Below, in pieces: positions 9,101-17,240 of a stretch of DNA of 64,000 nt. A program made the position numbers and the translations under genes. Every line of letters begins with the position of its first letter. The stretch's first letter is position 1. The notes under the pieces are model-generated. The model did no database searches, was not told the DNA's origin, and worked only from the letters and a program-made list of their open reading frames with translations. The DNA is from Brevibacterium sp. UCMA 11754 (GTDB lineage: Bacteria; Actinomycetota; Actinomycetes; Actinomycetales; Brevibacteriaceae), in the NCBI RefSeq assembly GCF_021532275.1, contig NZ_JACBOT010000013.1, positions 1 through 64,000 on the forward strand, given 5' to 3'.

Positions 9101-9375
9101 GCCAAGAGCACCCTGATCCGACCGCCCAGTTCACCCACGGCCTTCCGAGTGAAGGTGAGACCCAAGATCTCTTCGGGCGCGACGAAGCCATTGGCTACGA
9201 GCCACACCACCCGTTGGGAGATCACTGTCGTCTTGCCAGAGCCGGCACCGGCAGTGACCTTCATCGACTGCTGAGGGTCTGCTTCGATGATGATTCGCTG
9301 CTCTTCGCTCGGGGGGAACGCCTGAGCAGGGTCGGCGGCAGTCAGGCGGGCCAGTTGTTCTGCGGTGAAGCGCAT
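6190..9375 (-). CDS. adnB: AdnB-type helicase-nuclease subunit
   Basis: 1061-residue UvrD-like helicase fused to a C-terminal PD-(D/E)XK nuclease. It would form, with the upstream subunit, the AdnAB double-strand-end resection machine that replaces RecBCD in many Actinobacteria. Visible motifs: SEEQRIII (Q motif), Walker A TAGAGSGKTTVI, LLDEFQDTSVAQ (II), GDPRQAIYGWRGA (III), TVHASKGLEFDAV (V), YVAFTRAKHYLWLG (VI). Nuclease residues appear in GKIDAVF...AEVVDWKTSKQ near residue 980. ATG at 9375 is used because it overlaps the adnA stop in a TGATG junction; the longer upstream frame lies inside adnA. No Fe-S cysteines are seen in this subunit. Confidence 0.92.
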   Translation of the reverse strand: MRFTAEQLARLTAADPAQAFPPSEEQRIIIEADPQQSMKVTAGAGSGKTTVISQRVVWLVANGFVAPEEILGLTFTRKAVGELGGRIRVLLARLRHSLGLGSDMSLPGLDNPTVSTYNSYAASIVSEHGVSVGIEPETVLLDDAAAHTIAGSIIDSTSTEEIPGNFARETMIADIISLAAAMNDHGRDVEEVTDYLDQCLQALVSSKGKPVDPNGHRAKLEAKIKTAKLAGEYMSAKRRNLAMDFSDQVRFAQRILDEVPAARSAEQQRWSIVLLDEFQDTSVAQLKLLRDLFHSTAVTAVGDPRQAIYGWRGASADNMIRFSADFSNVAPLTLSTSWRNDHTILKVANRTADGLAGSREKPLTARIGAEDGDVAIDISSGAHDPDFLTVGLRSLTEWVATLPAGSSTAVLCRKRAHFAPVAAALEAAGHAVHVHGSSGLLSDPFVADLRAVLTAAVDPMAGDSLMRLISGRLLGLGATDIAALQTFTRKQNDLRLTEFLGESPDGTGIVPEAIDQPTIVEGLDELVDLSDALAGSANIAGARAMVSNFRTSGLSSMALERLVKLARALRHVRSGSGTIASIIRTAMTETGVDSDIWGLSDSLRNLHRSAIDSFLSAASQYSATDDQPSVPGFLEWLTLMEAKDSLSVAEPNSASDAIDIMTVHASKGLEFDAVAVPSLVVKDFPTEPRDKEGWMDRTALPYPLRGDRAHLVDYDLSTADFDTKKALDEWVNEFIKPAIADAHEEEERRLAYVAFTRAKHYLWLGAELMGARANPDEPSPFLTEAIEVLQRDVEMPEPAEESAEDRIETSIWPVPRTERVSTARRAAEWVSSAAPAALDELAQHPGLVGEYARQALRISTRPGTASTGSVPDRLSATALVSWRRDPQQFITQTLRPIPNPPSRAAEIGTTFHSWVEQHFGQASIDVDDEQQVQAIDKTTIERLQQTFIDSEFVSRHADHIEMSFELVLGRFRVPGKIDAVFITGDHAEVVDWKTSKQPDEKTLEVMKWQLALYRFAIQRVHPEITEVTGTFYFVGSDDIVKFTQLPEEAEIIAWLEDNDST

Positions 9376-12300
9376 CAGGACTCTTCCAACGTCTGGGGCC
9401 CGATTGCCGGGCAGGAGGTGCGCACAGGACAGCTCAGGCATTTCTGAGGCTCGACCCTGGCTGGGAACTGGGCAGCCCGCATACGATCGGAGACACCGTT
9501 GATGAGGTCGCGGGCCCAGCCCGGATCCTCGTCGATCTCGAGCGCGGACTGCTCTCTCGTGGTCTGCTTGGAATTGCGCAGGAACACGAGTTCGGCACCA
9601 TACGCCTTGGCGTCGATGACCTGGTCGTCTCCGATGGTGATGGTCCCGGAGTTGATCGCCTCCTGGTAAACGCCGAGTTGGGCGTGACGGGGCATCTCCT
9701 GAGCCTTTACCACGTTCTTTCCGGTTTTGAAGTCGACGATCCGGATGCCGTCTGGGGTCTGCTCGAGCCGATCGAGGCGACCGGTGACCTTCCATTCCTG
9801 GCCTTTGTCATCAACTCCGGTGGCGTAAACCTGGGCTTCGACGCCGATGGGTTCACCGGGCGCGGTCTTGATGTATTCGCCGAGGCGGTCGGCCATCTTC
9901 ATCGCCAAGGTGTGTTCGCGATCTCGCTCCCACTCCGCGTCGAACTCGAGCGTTGTGAACTCCTTGTCCACGAAGTCGCGGATCGACGAGGGCGGGCCCT
10001 GCGGGAAGTTCTCCGCCGCGGCGTGGATGATCGTCCCCAAGCTCTGCGCCAGGGAACCTGGCCTGTCACCTCCGTTGCGGGTGAGGAACCACCGCAGCGA
10101 GCAGTCGGTGAAGGACTCGACCTGGGACGGTGAGACTCTCACCGTGTCTTCGGAGGTGAAGAGAGGCTCGGATGAGGTGATGTCTTCGGTCTCGCGCCAC
10201 TGTTCGGGTGGTTCGACCGCAGTGCTCGTGGCAGTCAGTGCCGCCAGCAGCTGTGCCCAGGCATCCACATCTTCCTCGGGTTCTGCCTGTGCCGGGTCGG
10301 CTGCGGCTCTCAGCAGCCGTGCCCGGGTGTGCGCAGCCATCTCTGCCAGGGACAGCGGCAGGAGTTCGTCCTCGTGAGTGATCGCGTAGCTGTCCGCATC
10401 TTCGGTGCTCTTCGCTGTCCGCGCCGCGATCACGTCGAAGAACGGCGAGGGATTGCTCTCAGCATCGGAGATCGCGGTGACGATGACATGCTCTTCGGCG
10501 CGAGTCAGCGCCGTGTAGAAGAGTTCGCCCTCTTCACGCAGATTCTTCCGTTTGGCGTGGGCGTGGTAGCCCGGGTCACCGGTCGCGGTCTCACCAGTCG
10601 TCAGCACAGAGCTGAGATCATCGAGCCCGAGGATGCCTCCGCGAAGCTTCGGGTTGGGCCAGACTCCTTCGTTCACCTCGGCAATGATGACGAGCGGGAC
10701 TCGCAGATGCGCCAGGGACGACGGGGTGCCCACCTGCACGTGATCGTCTGTGCCGGCCCGCGCTGCCAGGGAGTCCTGCGCAATGTCCTGCTCCGCCACG
10801 ATTCCCGCGAACGAACGTGCTGTGAAGCCGCCACGATCAGAGATCTTCTGCGCCAAGGTGAACAGCCGCAGCACCGAGTCCAGGTGCGAATTCGCCACGG
10901 ATTCCGGGTCGCGAAGGGCCTCCGACTGCCATTTCTCTGCGACGCCTGAGGCCTCCCAGATCATCCAGAGGGCTTGGTGCGGGTCGACCGATCGCACCTC
11001 GGCTGCAGCGTGCAGCATCCGGGAGATCGTGACCAGTCCAGTCGGGGATGCGTCGTCGACATCGTTGCGCAGCGCCTGTGCCAGCGAGGTCGAACTGTTC
11101 GCTGCCGGAAACTTCTTTCTCACCACGCGCTTGAACCGTCTGATCTGCACCGGGTCGAGGCGGACATAGACGCTTCCGGCCAGGGCCAGAGCCTGTGCAG
11201 CGATCGATTCGTCGTCGGCGAAGTCCGGGGTGCGTGAGAGCAGCTCGAGCAGCGGTGCTGTGGCGGGGTCGACGCTGAGAGGCTGCATGATGTTCGCGGT
11301 GGCCACACCGGAGGCACTCAGTTCGTTCGCGACCACTCGAGCTGTCGCTGTGTTGCGACACAGCACAGCCACATCCGACCATGAATGCCTGTCTTCGACG
11401 AAGCTCGTCACTCGACGTGCCAGGTACCGGCAGCTCGAAGCGGCGCCCTCGAACACATGGGTCTCCACCGTATCCGGCAGGTCACGCGAATGCGCGAGGA
11501 CAGCGTCATCAACGACATGGACAACCGCTTCGGCGGCGGAATGGACTGCGGCCTCGTCAGAAGAGTCAACGGCGACCGAGGCGTCATCTGAGGTGCCAGG
11601 CCCGCCGCTGGGGCGGGGCATATGGTGCAGGCCCCACCGAGTGGTGATACGACGACCGAAGTCATCGCTGACGTTGACGATGTCGGGCCCTGTGCCCTTC
11701 ACCTCGGGCAGGATCACGGTGGTGAATCCATCGTCGGCAGCACTGCGATCGATGATCGAGGCATCGGCGCCGTGGAAACGTCCGGTCACGGTCTCCGGAC
11801 TGCCGAAGAGCGCCAAAGCACTTCCGCGCTCACGCAGCTGCTCAAGCAGACCCCAGCTCGCAGCGGGAAAGTCCTGAACCCCGTCGGCAAGGACCACGGT
11901 GGGCACCACATCGGGCGCGAAGGTCCAGGTTCGGCCCGCGGTTACCTCGGCGGGTTCGCGCAGAACCTCGAATGCCGCTCGCGCAAGGACAGTCGCAGAG
12001 TCTGTGCCTCCGTAGCCGGGCATGCTCATAATGTCGAGGTATTCGTCGAGAACCTGGGCCACCGCTTCCCACCTCGGATCGTGATGCCGCTCAAGCGCAC
12101 GATCGAGTACGCTGCGCCCGAAGTCGAACACGAACTCAGGTGTCTGCGCGGGCCCACCGCCGGCGATCGGGGCAGGGACCCGCACACCGAAATCGAACTC
12201 CATGACCCTGTTGAGGAAATCTCGGACCTCGGTCCGAAACGCGGAGGTCGATCGCACCTCCGCAGTGATCTCGGCAGGCCAGGCCGGTCCACGACCGTGG

Positions 12301-12668
12301 CCGAGTTCGTGACCGGCGAGGAGATCGGCGAGGAACACGTCCTGATCAGCGCCCGAGATGAACTCGAGGTCATCGCCGGTCTGCGTCGTGTGAGCAGCGC
12401 GCGCAATTCCGTAGGCGAACGATGAGATGCTTCGAGCCGGGGCGGAAGCCAGCACCGCGTCTCTGGGTACGGCGAGACGGTTGCGCAGCACATCAGCATG
12501 ATCGCGGTTGGGCGTGAGAACCAGCACCGAGGCGGGACTGACCTCGGCCATCAGCTGTGCATACACGGATTCGAGCATCGACGTCTTGCCCGTCCCGGGG
12601 CGTCCGACGACTGTCACCGACTCCCCCGCGAGCAGTTTCGCGCTGATCCCATCAGTCACTTCATCCAT
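9375..12668 (-). CDS. adnA: AdnA-type helicase-nuclease subunit with Fe-S nuclease domain
   Basis: 1097-residue partner of AdnB. Walker A is GRPGTGKTSML (about residues 22-32). The helicase core is poorly conserved, as known for AdnA, but RKNLREEGELFYTALTRAEEHVIV (motif VI region) is clear. The C-terminal nuclease has GRLDRLEQ...IRIVDFKTGKN, and it is flanked by DCSLRWF and CLSCPVRTSCPA, four cysteines placed as in AddB/Cas4-like 4Fe-4S nucleases. The N terminus is short, only about 15 residues before the Walker A strand. A TGGAAT hexamer lies 6 nt before the ATG, a weak leaderless-type -10. Divergent from the TetR gene. Confidence 0.92.
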   Translation of the reverse strand: MDEVTDGISAKLLAGESVTVVGRPGTGKTSMLESVYAQLMAEVSPASVLVLTPNRDHADVLRNRLAVPRDAVLASAPARSISSFAYGIARAAHTTQTGDDLEFISGADQDVFLADLLAGHELGHGRGPAWPAEITAEVRSTSAFRTEVRDFLNRVMEFDFGVRVPAPIAGGGPAQTPEFVFDFGRSVLDRALERHHDPRWEAVAQVLDEYLDIMSMPGYGGTDSATVLARAAFEVLREPAEVTAGRTWTFAPDVVPTVVLADGVQDFPAASWGLLEQLRERGSALALFGSPETVTGRFHGADASIIDRSAADDGFTTVILPEVKGTGPDIVNVSDDFGRRITTRWGLHHMPRPSGGPGTSDDASVAVDSSDEAAVHSAAEAVVHVVDDAVLAHSRDLPDTVETHVFEGAASSCRYLARRVTSFVEDRHSWSDVAVLCRNTATARVVANELSASGVATANIMQPLSVDPATAPLLELLSRTPDFADDESIAAQALALAGSVYVRLDPVQIRRFKRVVRKKFPAANSSTSLAQALRNDVDDASPTGLVTISRMLHAAAEVRSVDPHQALWMIWEASGVAEKWQSEALRDPESVANSHLDSVLRLFTLAQKISDRGGFTARSFAGIVAEQDIAQDSLAARAGTDDHVQVGTPSSLAHLRVPLVIIAEVNEGVWPNPKLRGGILGLDDLSSVLTTGETATGDPGYHAHAKRKNLREEGELFYTALTRAEEHVIVTAISDAESNPSPFFDVIAARTAKSTEDADSYAITHEDELLPLSLAEMAAHTRARLLRAAADPAQAEPEEDVDAWAQLLAALTATSTAVEPPEQWRETEDITSSEPLFTSEDTVRVSPSQVESFTDCSLRWFLTRNGGDRPGSLAQSLGTIIHAAAENFPQGPPSSIRDFVDKEFTTLEFDAEWERDREHTLAMKMADRLGEYIKTAPGEPIGVEAQVYATGVDDKGQEWKVTGRLDRLEQTPDGIRIVDFKTGKNVVKAQEMPRHAQLGVYQEAINSGTITIGDDQVIDAKAYGAELVFLRNSKQTTREQSALEIDEDPGWARDLINGVSDRMRAAQFPARVEPQKCLSCPVRTSCPAIGPQTLEES

Positions 12669-12753
12669 ACTCGTATTCCATCATGCGCCACGGACATGAG
12701 AACGATGTGGCCAGACCCGAGCGCGTTGACCGGTCCCGGACCTCGTTTTCGCG

Positions 12754-12759
12754 TAGCAT
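12754..12759 (+). promoter_or_regulatory. -10 element TAGCAT for tetR gene
   Basis: TAGCAT, then GAAGGA (6 nt), then ATG. Leaderless-type spacing in the 97-bp gap shared with adnA. Confidence 0.45.
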
Positions 12760-12765
12760 GAAGGA

Positions 12766-13359
12766 ATGTCAAGCCCGCAACAGAGATTGCCCCGTGAACA
12801 GCGCCGTGACCAGTTGGTGGGGGTGGCACGTTCGGTCTTTGCAACTCGCGGATACCGGACCACCTCGATGGACACGATCGCAGAGGCGGCCGGTGTCTCA
12901 AAGCCTGTCCTCTACCAGCACTTCGCATCGAAGCAAGACCTCTACCTGGCACTCATAGACGATTCTTCCGCGCACCTCGACACGACGCTCGACGCTGCGA
13001 TCGGGTCAACCGATGATCCTCATGAGAAGGTCCGTGCCACCTATCGCTCCTACTTCGAGTTCGTTGTCTCCCATCGTGAGGAGTTCATCATCCTCTTCAA
13101 CTCCGATGTCTACGAACCGGGGGCACAGGAGCGGATCCGCAGCCTGCGAGAACGCACAGCCTCACGTGTCATGACTGCGCTGAAGAGCTACACCGATCTC
13201 GATGACATCCAAGCCCGTATGCTGTGCCGGACTCTCATCGGCACCGCCGAGGTCGTCGTCAAGCAGCTCGAGACGACGCCGGAGATCGACGTCGACACCG
13301 CCGTCAGCCTGCTCACACAGATGAGCTGGGGCGGCCTCCAGTCCTTCACGACGAAGTGA
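12766..13359 (+). CDS. TetR/AcrR family transcriptional regulator
   Basis: 197-residue regulator. The N-terminal helix-turn-helix is canonical: ARSVFATRGYRTTSMDTIAE followed by AAGVSKPVLYQHFASKQDLY. The C-terminal ligand domain is divergent, as usual. The mycobacterial orthologue by position is Rv3208, upstream of the DUF3107 gene, matching the arrangement here. Divergent from adnA across 97 bp, so it could autoregulate and possibly touch adnA expression, though no convincing palindromic operator stands out. Ligand unknown. Confidence 0.9.
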   Translation: MSSPQQRLPREQRRDQLVGVARSVFATRGYRTTSMDTIAEAAGVSKPVLYQHFASKQDLYLALIDDSSAHLDTTLDAAIGSTDDPHEKVRATYRSYFEFVVSHREEFIILFNSDVYEPGAQERIRSLRERTASRVMTALKSYTDLDDIQARMLCRTLIGTAEVVVKQLETTPEIDVDTAVSLLTQMSWGGLQSFTTK

Positions 13360-13450
13360 TTGCGAACTCTGATCTGGCGAGGGAAGAAAACACCACCTCG
13401 CTGACGTTATGCTGAGGACGACTCACACCACGACCCGTACAAGGAGCACA

Positions 13451-13672
13451 ATGGAAATCAAGATCGGCGTCAAGCAGTCACCGCGCGAAATCGTCATGGA
13501 TTCAGACGAGACACCGAAGGATCTGGCCGCGCGCATCGAAGAATGCGTCAAGGCCGATTCTCTGCTGTCCTTCACAGACCTGAAGGGACGCCAGGTATTC
13601 GTCCCGGCTTCCGCTCTGGCCTACGTCGAGATCGGCACGGAATCTGCCCGTCGCGTCGGCTTCGGTGCCTGA
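13451..13672 (+). CDS. DUF3107 small protein
   Basis: 73-residue protein beginning MEIKIGVKQSPREIVMDSDE and ending ARRVGFGA. It matches the actinobacterial DUF3107 family (Rv3208A/TB9.4 in mycobacteria), always near this TetR and an RhlE-like helicase. AAGGAG lies 4 nt before the ATG, which fixes the start; a longer frame from 13409 is not needed. Function unknown. A strong palindrome follows. Confidence 0.88.
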   Translation: MEIKIGVKQSPREIVMDSDETPKDLAARIEECVKADSLLSFTDLKGRQVFVPASALAYVEIGTESARRVGFGA

Positions 13673-13730
13673 ACGACTGCCTGCGCAACGCATCGTGCGC
13701 GGATGAGCGCCGCATCTCGGTGAATTCCCC

Positions 13731-13779
13731 GTGAATAGGTTGAGGGCCCGGTCAGACACCGGGCCCTCAACCTATTCAC
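13731..13779. terminator. 22-bp perfect stem, bidirectional terminator
   Basis: Arms 13731-13752 and 13758-13779 are perfectly complementary, with a 5-nt loop (CAGAC). It sits between the convergent DUF3107 and ferritin-like genes. No T-tract follows, which is common for terminators in high-GC genomes. Confidence 0.8.
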
Positions 13780-13798
13780 GGATCTGAATCAAGGAGCT

Positions 13799-14431
13799 TC
13801 AGGCCACCAACCCCAGGGCTGACATCCGCTTCGAGTGGTTGGCCGTCACTGCCGGAATCGATGCCACCACCAGCTCCTCATCGATGCCCAGAAAAGAGTC
13901 GGTGAGAAGGTTGCGTGCGCGCCCCAATGTTTCGGCCACGAGCTTGCGGCCCCACAGCGCCAGACGGGAGGCCAGCTGGGTGTCTGCGGCGACGTCGGCG
14001 GTCAGACGATTGCGCACATATTCGGTCGCACGTGTATCATCGAGAATTGTAATTGCCAGGCTGTATCCGGGCTCGCTGAGCTCCTCCACGGCCGTGCGGT
14101 AGAAGTCATTCATGATTCCGTCGAAGACGAATCCCTTCATGAGACTTTCGTGCCAGTCACGAGGACGAGTCCGTTCAGCCAGCACGGTGAATGTCGGCTC
14201 GAAATGCTGACAGAGCTCGACCGCATCCTGGCCCAATCGACTGATGTGCTGCGAGAGCTCTTCGAAGTTCGCAAAGGACAGAGAGGCCAGCCGCGCCAAA
14301 GTGACTTTATCGTCCATGTGCACAGCGGTGGTCGCGTTGGTGGCCATTCGTTCGAAAGCGGTCAGCTCGCCGAACGCCAGAAGCGCGAGCGTAGCAGCAT
14401 TATTACCGGCCAATGGGGCAGAATCGGGCAT
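13799..14431 (-). CDS. Ferritin-like fold protein, MiaE-like family
   Basis: 210-residue all-helical protein. Glu/His-containing helices such as GELTAFERMATNA, FEELSQHISRL, DGIMNDFYRTAVEEL and IPAVTANHSKRM match the ferritin-like family annotated as tRNA 2-methylthio-N6-isopentenyladenosine hydroxylase-like in Actinobacteria (Rv3210c position). Whether it hydroxylates tRNA is not established for this branch. TACTCT lies 6 nt before the ATG, so the mRNA is probably leaderless. Divergent from rhlE. Confidence 0.8.
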   Translation of the reverse strand: MPDSAPLAGNNAATLALLAFGELTAFERMATNATTAVHMDDKVTLARLASLSFANFEELSQHISRLGQDAVELCQHFEPTFTVLAERTRPRDWHESLMKGFVFDGIMNDFYRTAVEELSEPGYSLAITILDDTRATEYVRNRLTADVAADTQLASRLALWGRKLVAETLGRARNLLTDSFLGIDEELVVASIPAVTANHSKRMSALGLVA

Positions 14432-14437
14432 AACTCA

Positions 14438-14443
14438 AGAGTA
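14438..14443 (-). promoter_or_regulatory. -10 element TACTCT for ferritin-like gene
   Basis: TACTCT, 6 nt (TGAGTT), then ATG at 14431 on the minus strand. Confidence 0.45.
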
Positions 14444-14492
14444 CCGGTTCACGACCATGACGAGCGCGAAGGCGCTAAAAGGAGTTTGAAAC

Positions 14493-15962
14493 ATGGCGGA
14501 GACAGAACCAGATTTCGCTGAGCTTGGAGTTGCTGGACCGATCGTGGCCGCGCTGGCTGCCAAGGGCATCACCCACCCCTTCCCGATCCAGGCGATGACG
14601 CTGCCAGTGGCACTGTCCGGAGCCGACATCATCGGACAGGCGAAGACCGGAACCGGCAAGACGCTGGGCTTCGGCATTCCTCTCCTGCAGCGTGTCATCG
14701 GCAAGAATGAAGATGGGGCCGTCCCTGTCGATCCCGAGAACACGCCCGAGATGTTGTCCGACTCGACTGAGACACGCCTCCCCCAGGCTCTCGTGGTCGT
14801 GCCCACACGGGAACTCGCGAAGCAGGTCGCTGCCGATCTCGTGACCGCTTCCACACAGCGTGACATCGACATCATGACCATCTACGGCGGCATGGACTTC
14901 GACCCGCAGATCAAGAAGCTCAAGTCCGGTGTCGATGTCGTCGTCGGCACCCCCGGCCGTCTCCTCGACCTCTACGGACGCAAGGTCCTCCGTCTGCACA
15001 AGGTCCGCACAGTCGTCCTCGATGAGGCTGATGAGATGCTCGACCTCGGGTTCCTGCCCGACGTTGAGAAGATCATCAACGCTGTACCCGCGCACCGCCA
15101 GACAATGCTCTTCTCCGCCACCATGCCCGGCGCGGTCATCACCCTGGCCCGCCGGTACATGAGCCGCCCGACACATATTCGCGCCCACGATAACGAAGAC
15201 CTGTCGCTGTTGGGCAAGAACACGGAACAGTTCGTCTACCGCGCCCACTCCATGGACAAGAGCGAACTCGTCGCCCGCATGCTGCAGGCCGAGGGACGCG
15301 GACGCACCATCATCTTCACCCGCACCAAGCGCACCGCCGACAAGCTCGCCGCCGAACTCGGCGACCGTGGTTTCCAGGTCAAGCCCCTGCACGGTGACCT
15401 CGGCCAGGCCCAGCGCGAGAAGGCCCTGAAGTCCTTCCGCGACGGTCAGGTCGACGTCCTTGTGGCCACCGATGTCGCGGCACGCGGAATCGACATCGAC
15501 GATGTCACCCACGTCGTGAACTACCAGTGCCCCGATGATGAGAAGACCTACGTCCACCGCATCGGCCGCACCGGTCGTGCTGGCAACAAGGGCATCGCCG
15601 TGACCCTGGTTGACTGGGACGACATGCCGCGCTGGCGTCTGATCAACAAGGCCCTCGGAATCGACCATGACGAACCGGCCGAGACCTACTCGACGTCGCC
15701 GCACTTCTTCGCCGATCTCTCCATTCCGAAGGGCACAAAGGGTCGTCTGCGCCGACAGCAGACCGAAGGCGCCGAGGACCACTCCGGATCCAAGAAGCCC
15801 GAACAGCGCCGAGGCGGGTCCTCAGGACGAAGCGGATCCTCCACAGGTGACGAAGGACCGAAGAAGCCACGACGCAACCGCGAACGTCGACGCACCCGTG
15901 GCGGCAAGCCTGTGGGACGCACTTCGAGTGCCCCCAGCGACAGCCAGACCTCCGCGGAATAG
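14493..15962 (+). CDS. rhlE: DEAD-box RNA helicase, RhlE-like
   Basis: 489-residue ATP-dependent RNA helicase. Motifs in order: a Q-motif region (HPFPIQAMTLP), Walker A AKTGTGKT, PTRELA, TPGRLLDL, DEADEMLDLGF, SATMPGAV, then in the second RecA domain TRTKRTADKLA, DVAARGIDI and HRIGRTGRAG. The last 90 or so residues are a basic, Arg/Ser/Gly-rich tail that probably binds RNA. AAAAGGAG is 8 nt before the ATG. Likely roles are ribosome assembly or mRNA decay, as known for this family. Followed by a strong terminator. Confidence 0.93.
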   Translation: MAETEPDFAELGVAGPIVAALAAKGITHPFPIQAMTLPVALSGADIIGQAKTGTGKTLGFGIPLLQRVIGKNEDGAVPVDPENTPEMLSDSTETRLPQALVVVPTRELAKQVAADLVTASTQRDIDIMTIYGGMDFDPQIKKLKSGVDVVVGTPGRLLDLYGRKVLRLHKVRTVVLDEADEMLDLGFLPDVEKIINAVPAHRQTMLFSATMPGAVITLARRYMSRPTHIRAHDNEDLSLLGKNTEQFVYRAHSMDKSELVARMLQAEGRGRTIIFTRTKRTADKLAAELGDRGFQVKPLHGDLGQAQREKALKSFRDGQVDVLVATDVAARGIDIDDVTHVVNYQCPDDEKTYVHRIGRTGRAGNKGIAVTLVDWDDMPRWRLINKALGIDHDEPAETYSTSPHFFADLSIPKGTKGRLRRQQTEGAEDHSGSKKPEQRRGGSSGRSGSSTGDEGPKKPRRNRERRRTRGGKPVGRTSSAPSDSQTSAE

Positions 15963-15980
15963 GCAGCAAGCCCCAACAGA

Positions 15981-16036
15981 CGCAAGCGAACGAACGGCTC
16001 CGACCATTGTGGTCGGGGCCGTTCGTTCATCTTGCG
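15981..16036 (+). terminator. Long hairpin terminator after rhlE
   Basis: Arms 15981-16006 and 16010-16036 pair almost completely (one G-T type mismatch and one bulge) around a TTG loop; the core pairs GAACGAACGGC with GCCGTTCGTTC. Confidence 0.8.
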
Positions 16037-16096
16037 TTCAATTCGTGCCCAGACAATGGCGGAGCCCATGTCGTCCAGCATGAACGAGAGTGAGTT

Positions 16097-17203
16097 TTGT
16101 TCGGTTCACACCGACCGGACGCGGAGTCCGTCGCAGCAGCACCACGGGATGGAATCCGTCCCCAGACACAGACTCAGGAATTCCCTCTCGCCTCCCGGGG
16201 CCACCGACATGACGTCGACGTCATGCGGGTCCTGGCTGGACTGACCGTGATGGTCGGCCACTCCGGTGGAGTCCTCATCGGACGCGGTCAGGACGCAGAC
16301 AGCAATCACGCCTGGCTGTTGGGCCACCTCGCCGAGGCGGTCAATCCGTGGGCGGTCCCGATGTTCTTCATGATCGCCGGCTGGGCGACCCTCGTAGGTG
16401 CGCCTCCGAAGTCAGGGGCGAAGGTGTGGGACCGCATCATCCGTCACTTCGTGCCGCTGTTCGCATGGTCGATCATCTTCATCCTCGGCTTCAATCTCTT
16501 CGACAGCGACGGTGTCGACGTTCGCCACGATCTGGTCCGAACCTTCCTCGAAGCAGGCCGGCCTGCGTTCCATCTCTGGTACCTCTACGCCTATATCCCG
16601 CTCATCCTCGTGTTCGGGACTCTCGTGCTGTTCTGGCGCGGACAGCGGCCGTGGAAGCTCACCGGCCTGGCCGTTGTGCTGGCCTGTTCGAGTGTGTGGG
16701 CGCCGTTCGTGCTCGAGCAGCTCGGTTCCAGTCAGGACGCGTGGAAATGGGGCTTTGCAACCTACCAGGTGGTGTACTTCTGCATGGGTGCATTCTTCAT
16801 CCACTATGCGAAGGATCTGCGTCCGCCGATGTGGACGCTGATACTCGCCTTCGGAGCCTGCGCGGCCGGAGTCTTCTGGTGGGAATCGGACTTCGAGTAT
16901 CCGATCGCCAATGCGAATCCGCTCATCGTGGGATTGGCGGTCAGCGTCATCCTCATCATCTCCCGCATCGAACTGGGCGAACGCACGAAACGGTTCTTCA
17001 CCAAACTGGCATCGGCCTCATTCGGCGCATTCCTCGTTCATGTGTTCTTCCTCGAACTGTTCTTCGAGCACCTCTTCGTCATCGAAGCCTCGCCGCTGCT
17101 GCTGGTCGTGCAGTATGTGGGCTACCTCGGACTGACCGCGGTCCTGTCCTACGCGCTCAGCCTGACATGGGGAAAGCTGCGGCTGCGCAGGGTCCTCGGT
17201 TGA
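16097..17203 (+). CDS. Integral membrane acyltransferase (acyltransferase 3 family)
   Basis: 368-residue protein with about ten hydrophobic segments. It opens with the family signature region RHDVDVMRVLAGLTVMVGHSGG (His about 30 residues into the fold), then VPMFFMIAGWATL, FHLWYLYAYIPLILVF and a C-terminal FLVHVFFLELFF segment, as in O-acetyltransferases that modify cell-surface polysaccharides. The start is uncertain: TTG at 16097 is the first start after an in-frame TGA and no good ribosome site is seen; the conserved region begins before the first internal ATG (16223), so a later start would truncate it. Acceptor unknown. Confidence 0.78.
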   Translation: MFGSHRPDAESVAAAPRDGIRPQTQTQEFPLASRGHRHDVDVMRVLAGLTVMVGHSGGVLIGRGQDADSNHAWLLGHLAEAVNPWAVPMFFMIAGWATLVGAPPKSGAKVWDRIIRHFVPLFAWSIIFILGFNLFDSDGVDVRHDLVRTFLEAGRPAFHLWYLYAYIPLILVFGTLVLFWRGQRPWKLTGLAVVLACSSVWAPFVLEQLGSSQDAWKWGFATYQVVYFCMGAFFIHYAKDLRPPMWTLILAFGACAAGVFWWESDFEYPIANANPLIVGLAVSVILIISRIELGERTKRFFTKLASASFGAFLVHVFFLELFFEHLFVIEASPLLLVVQYVGYLGLTAVLSYALSLTWGKLRLRRVLG

Positions 17204-17240
17204 AATCGGAGAGCAGCGGTCGGCACCCAGCGGCTGCGTC

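Noticed and set aside
14475..15782. 435-residue antisense frame over rhlE
   Set aside because: Mirror frame of a strongly coding high-GC gene; no motifs.
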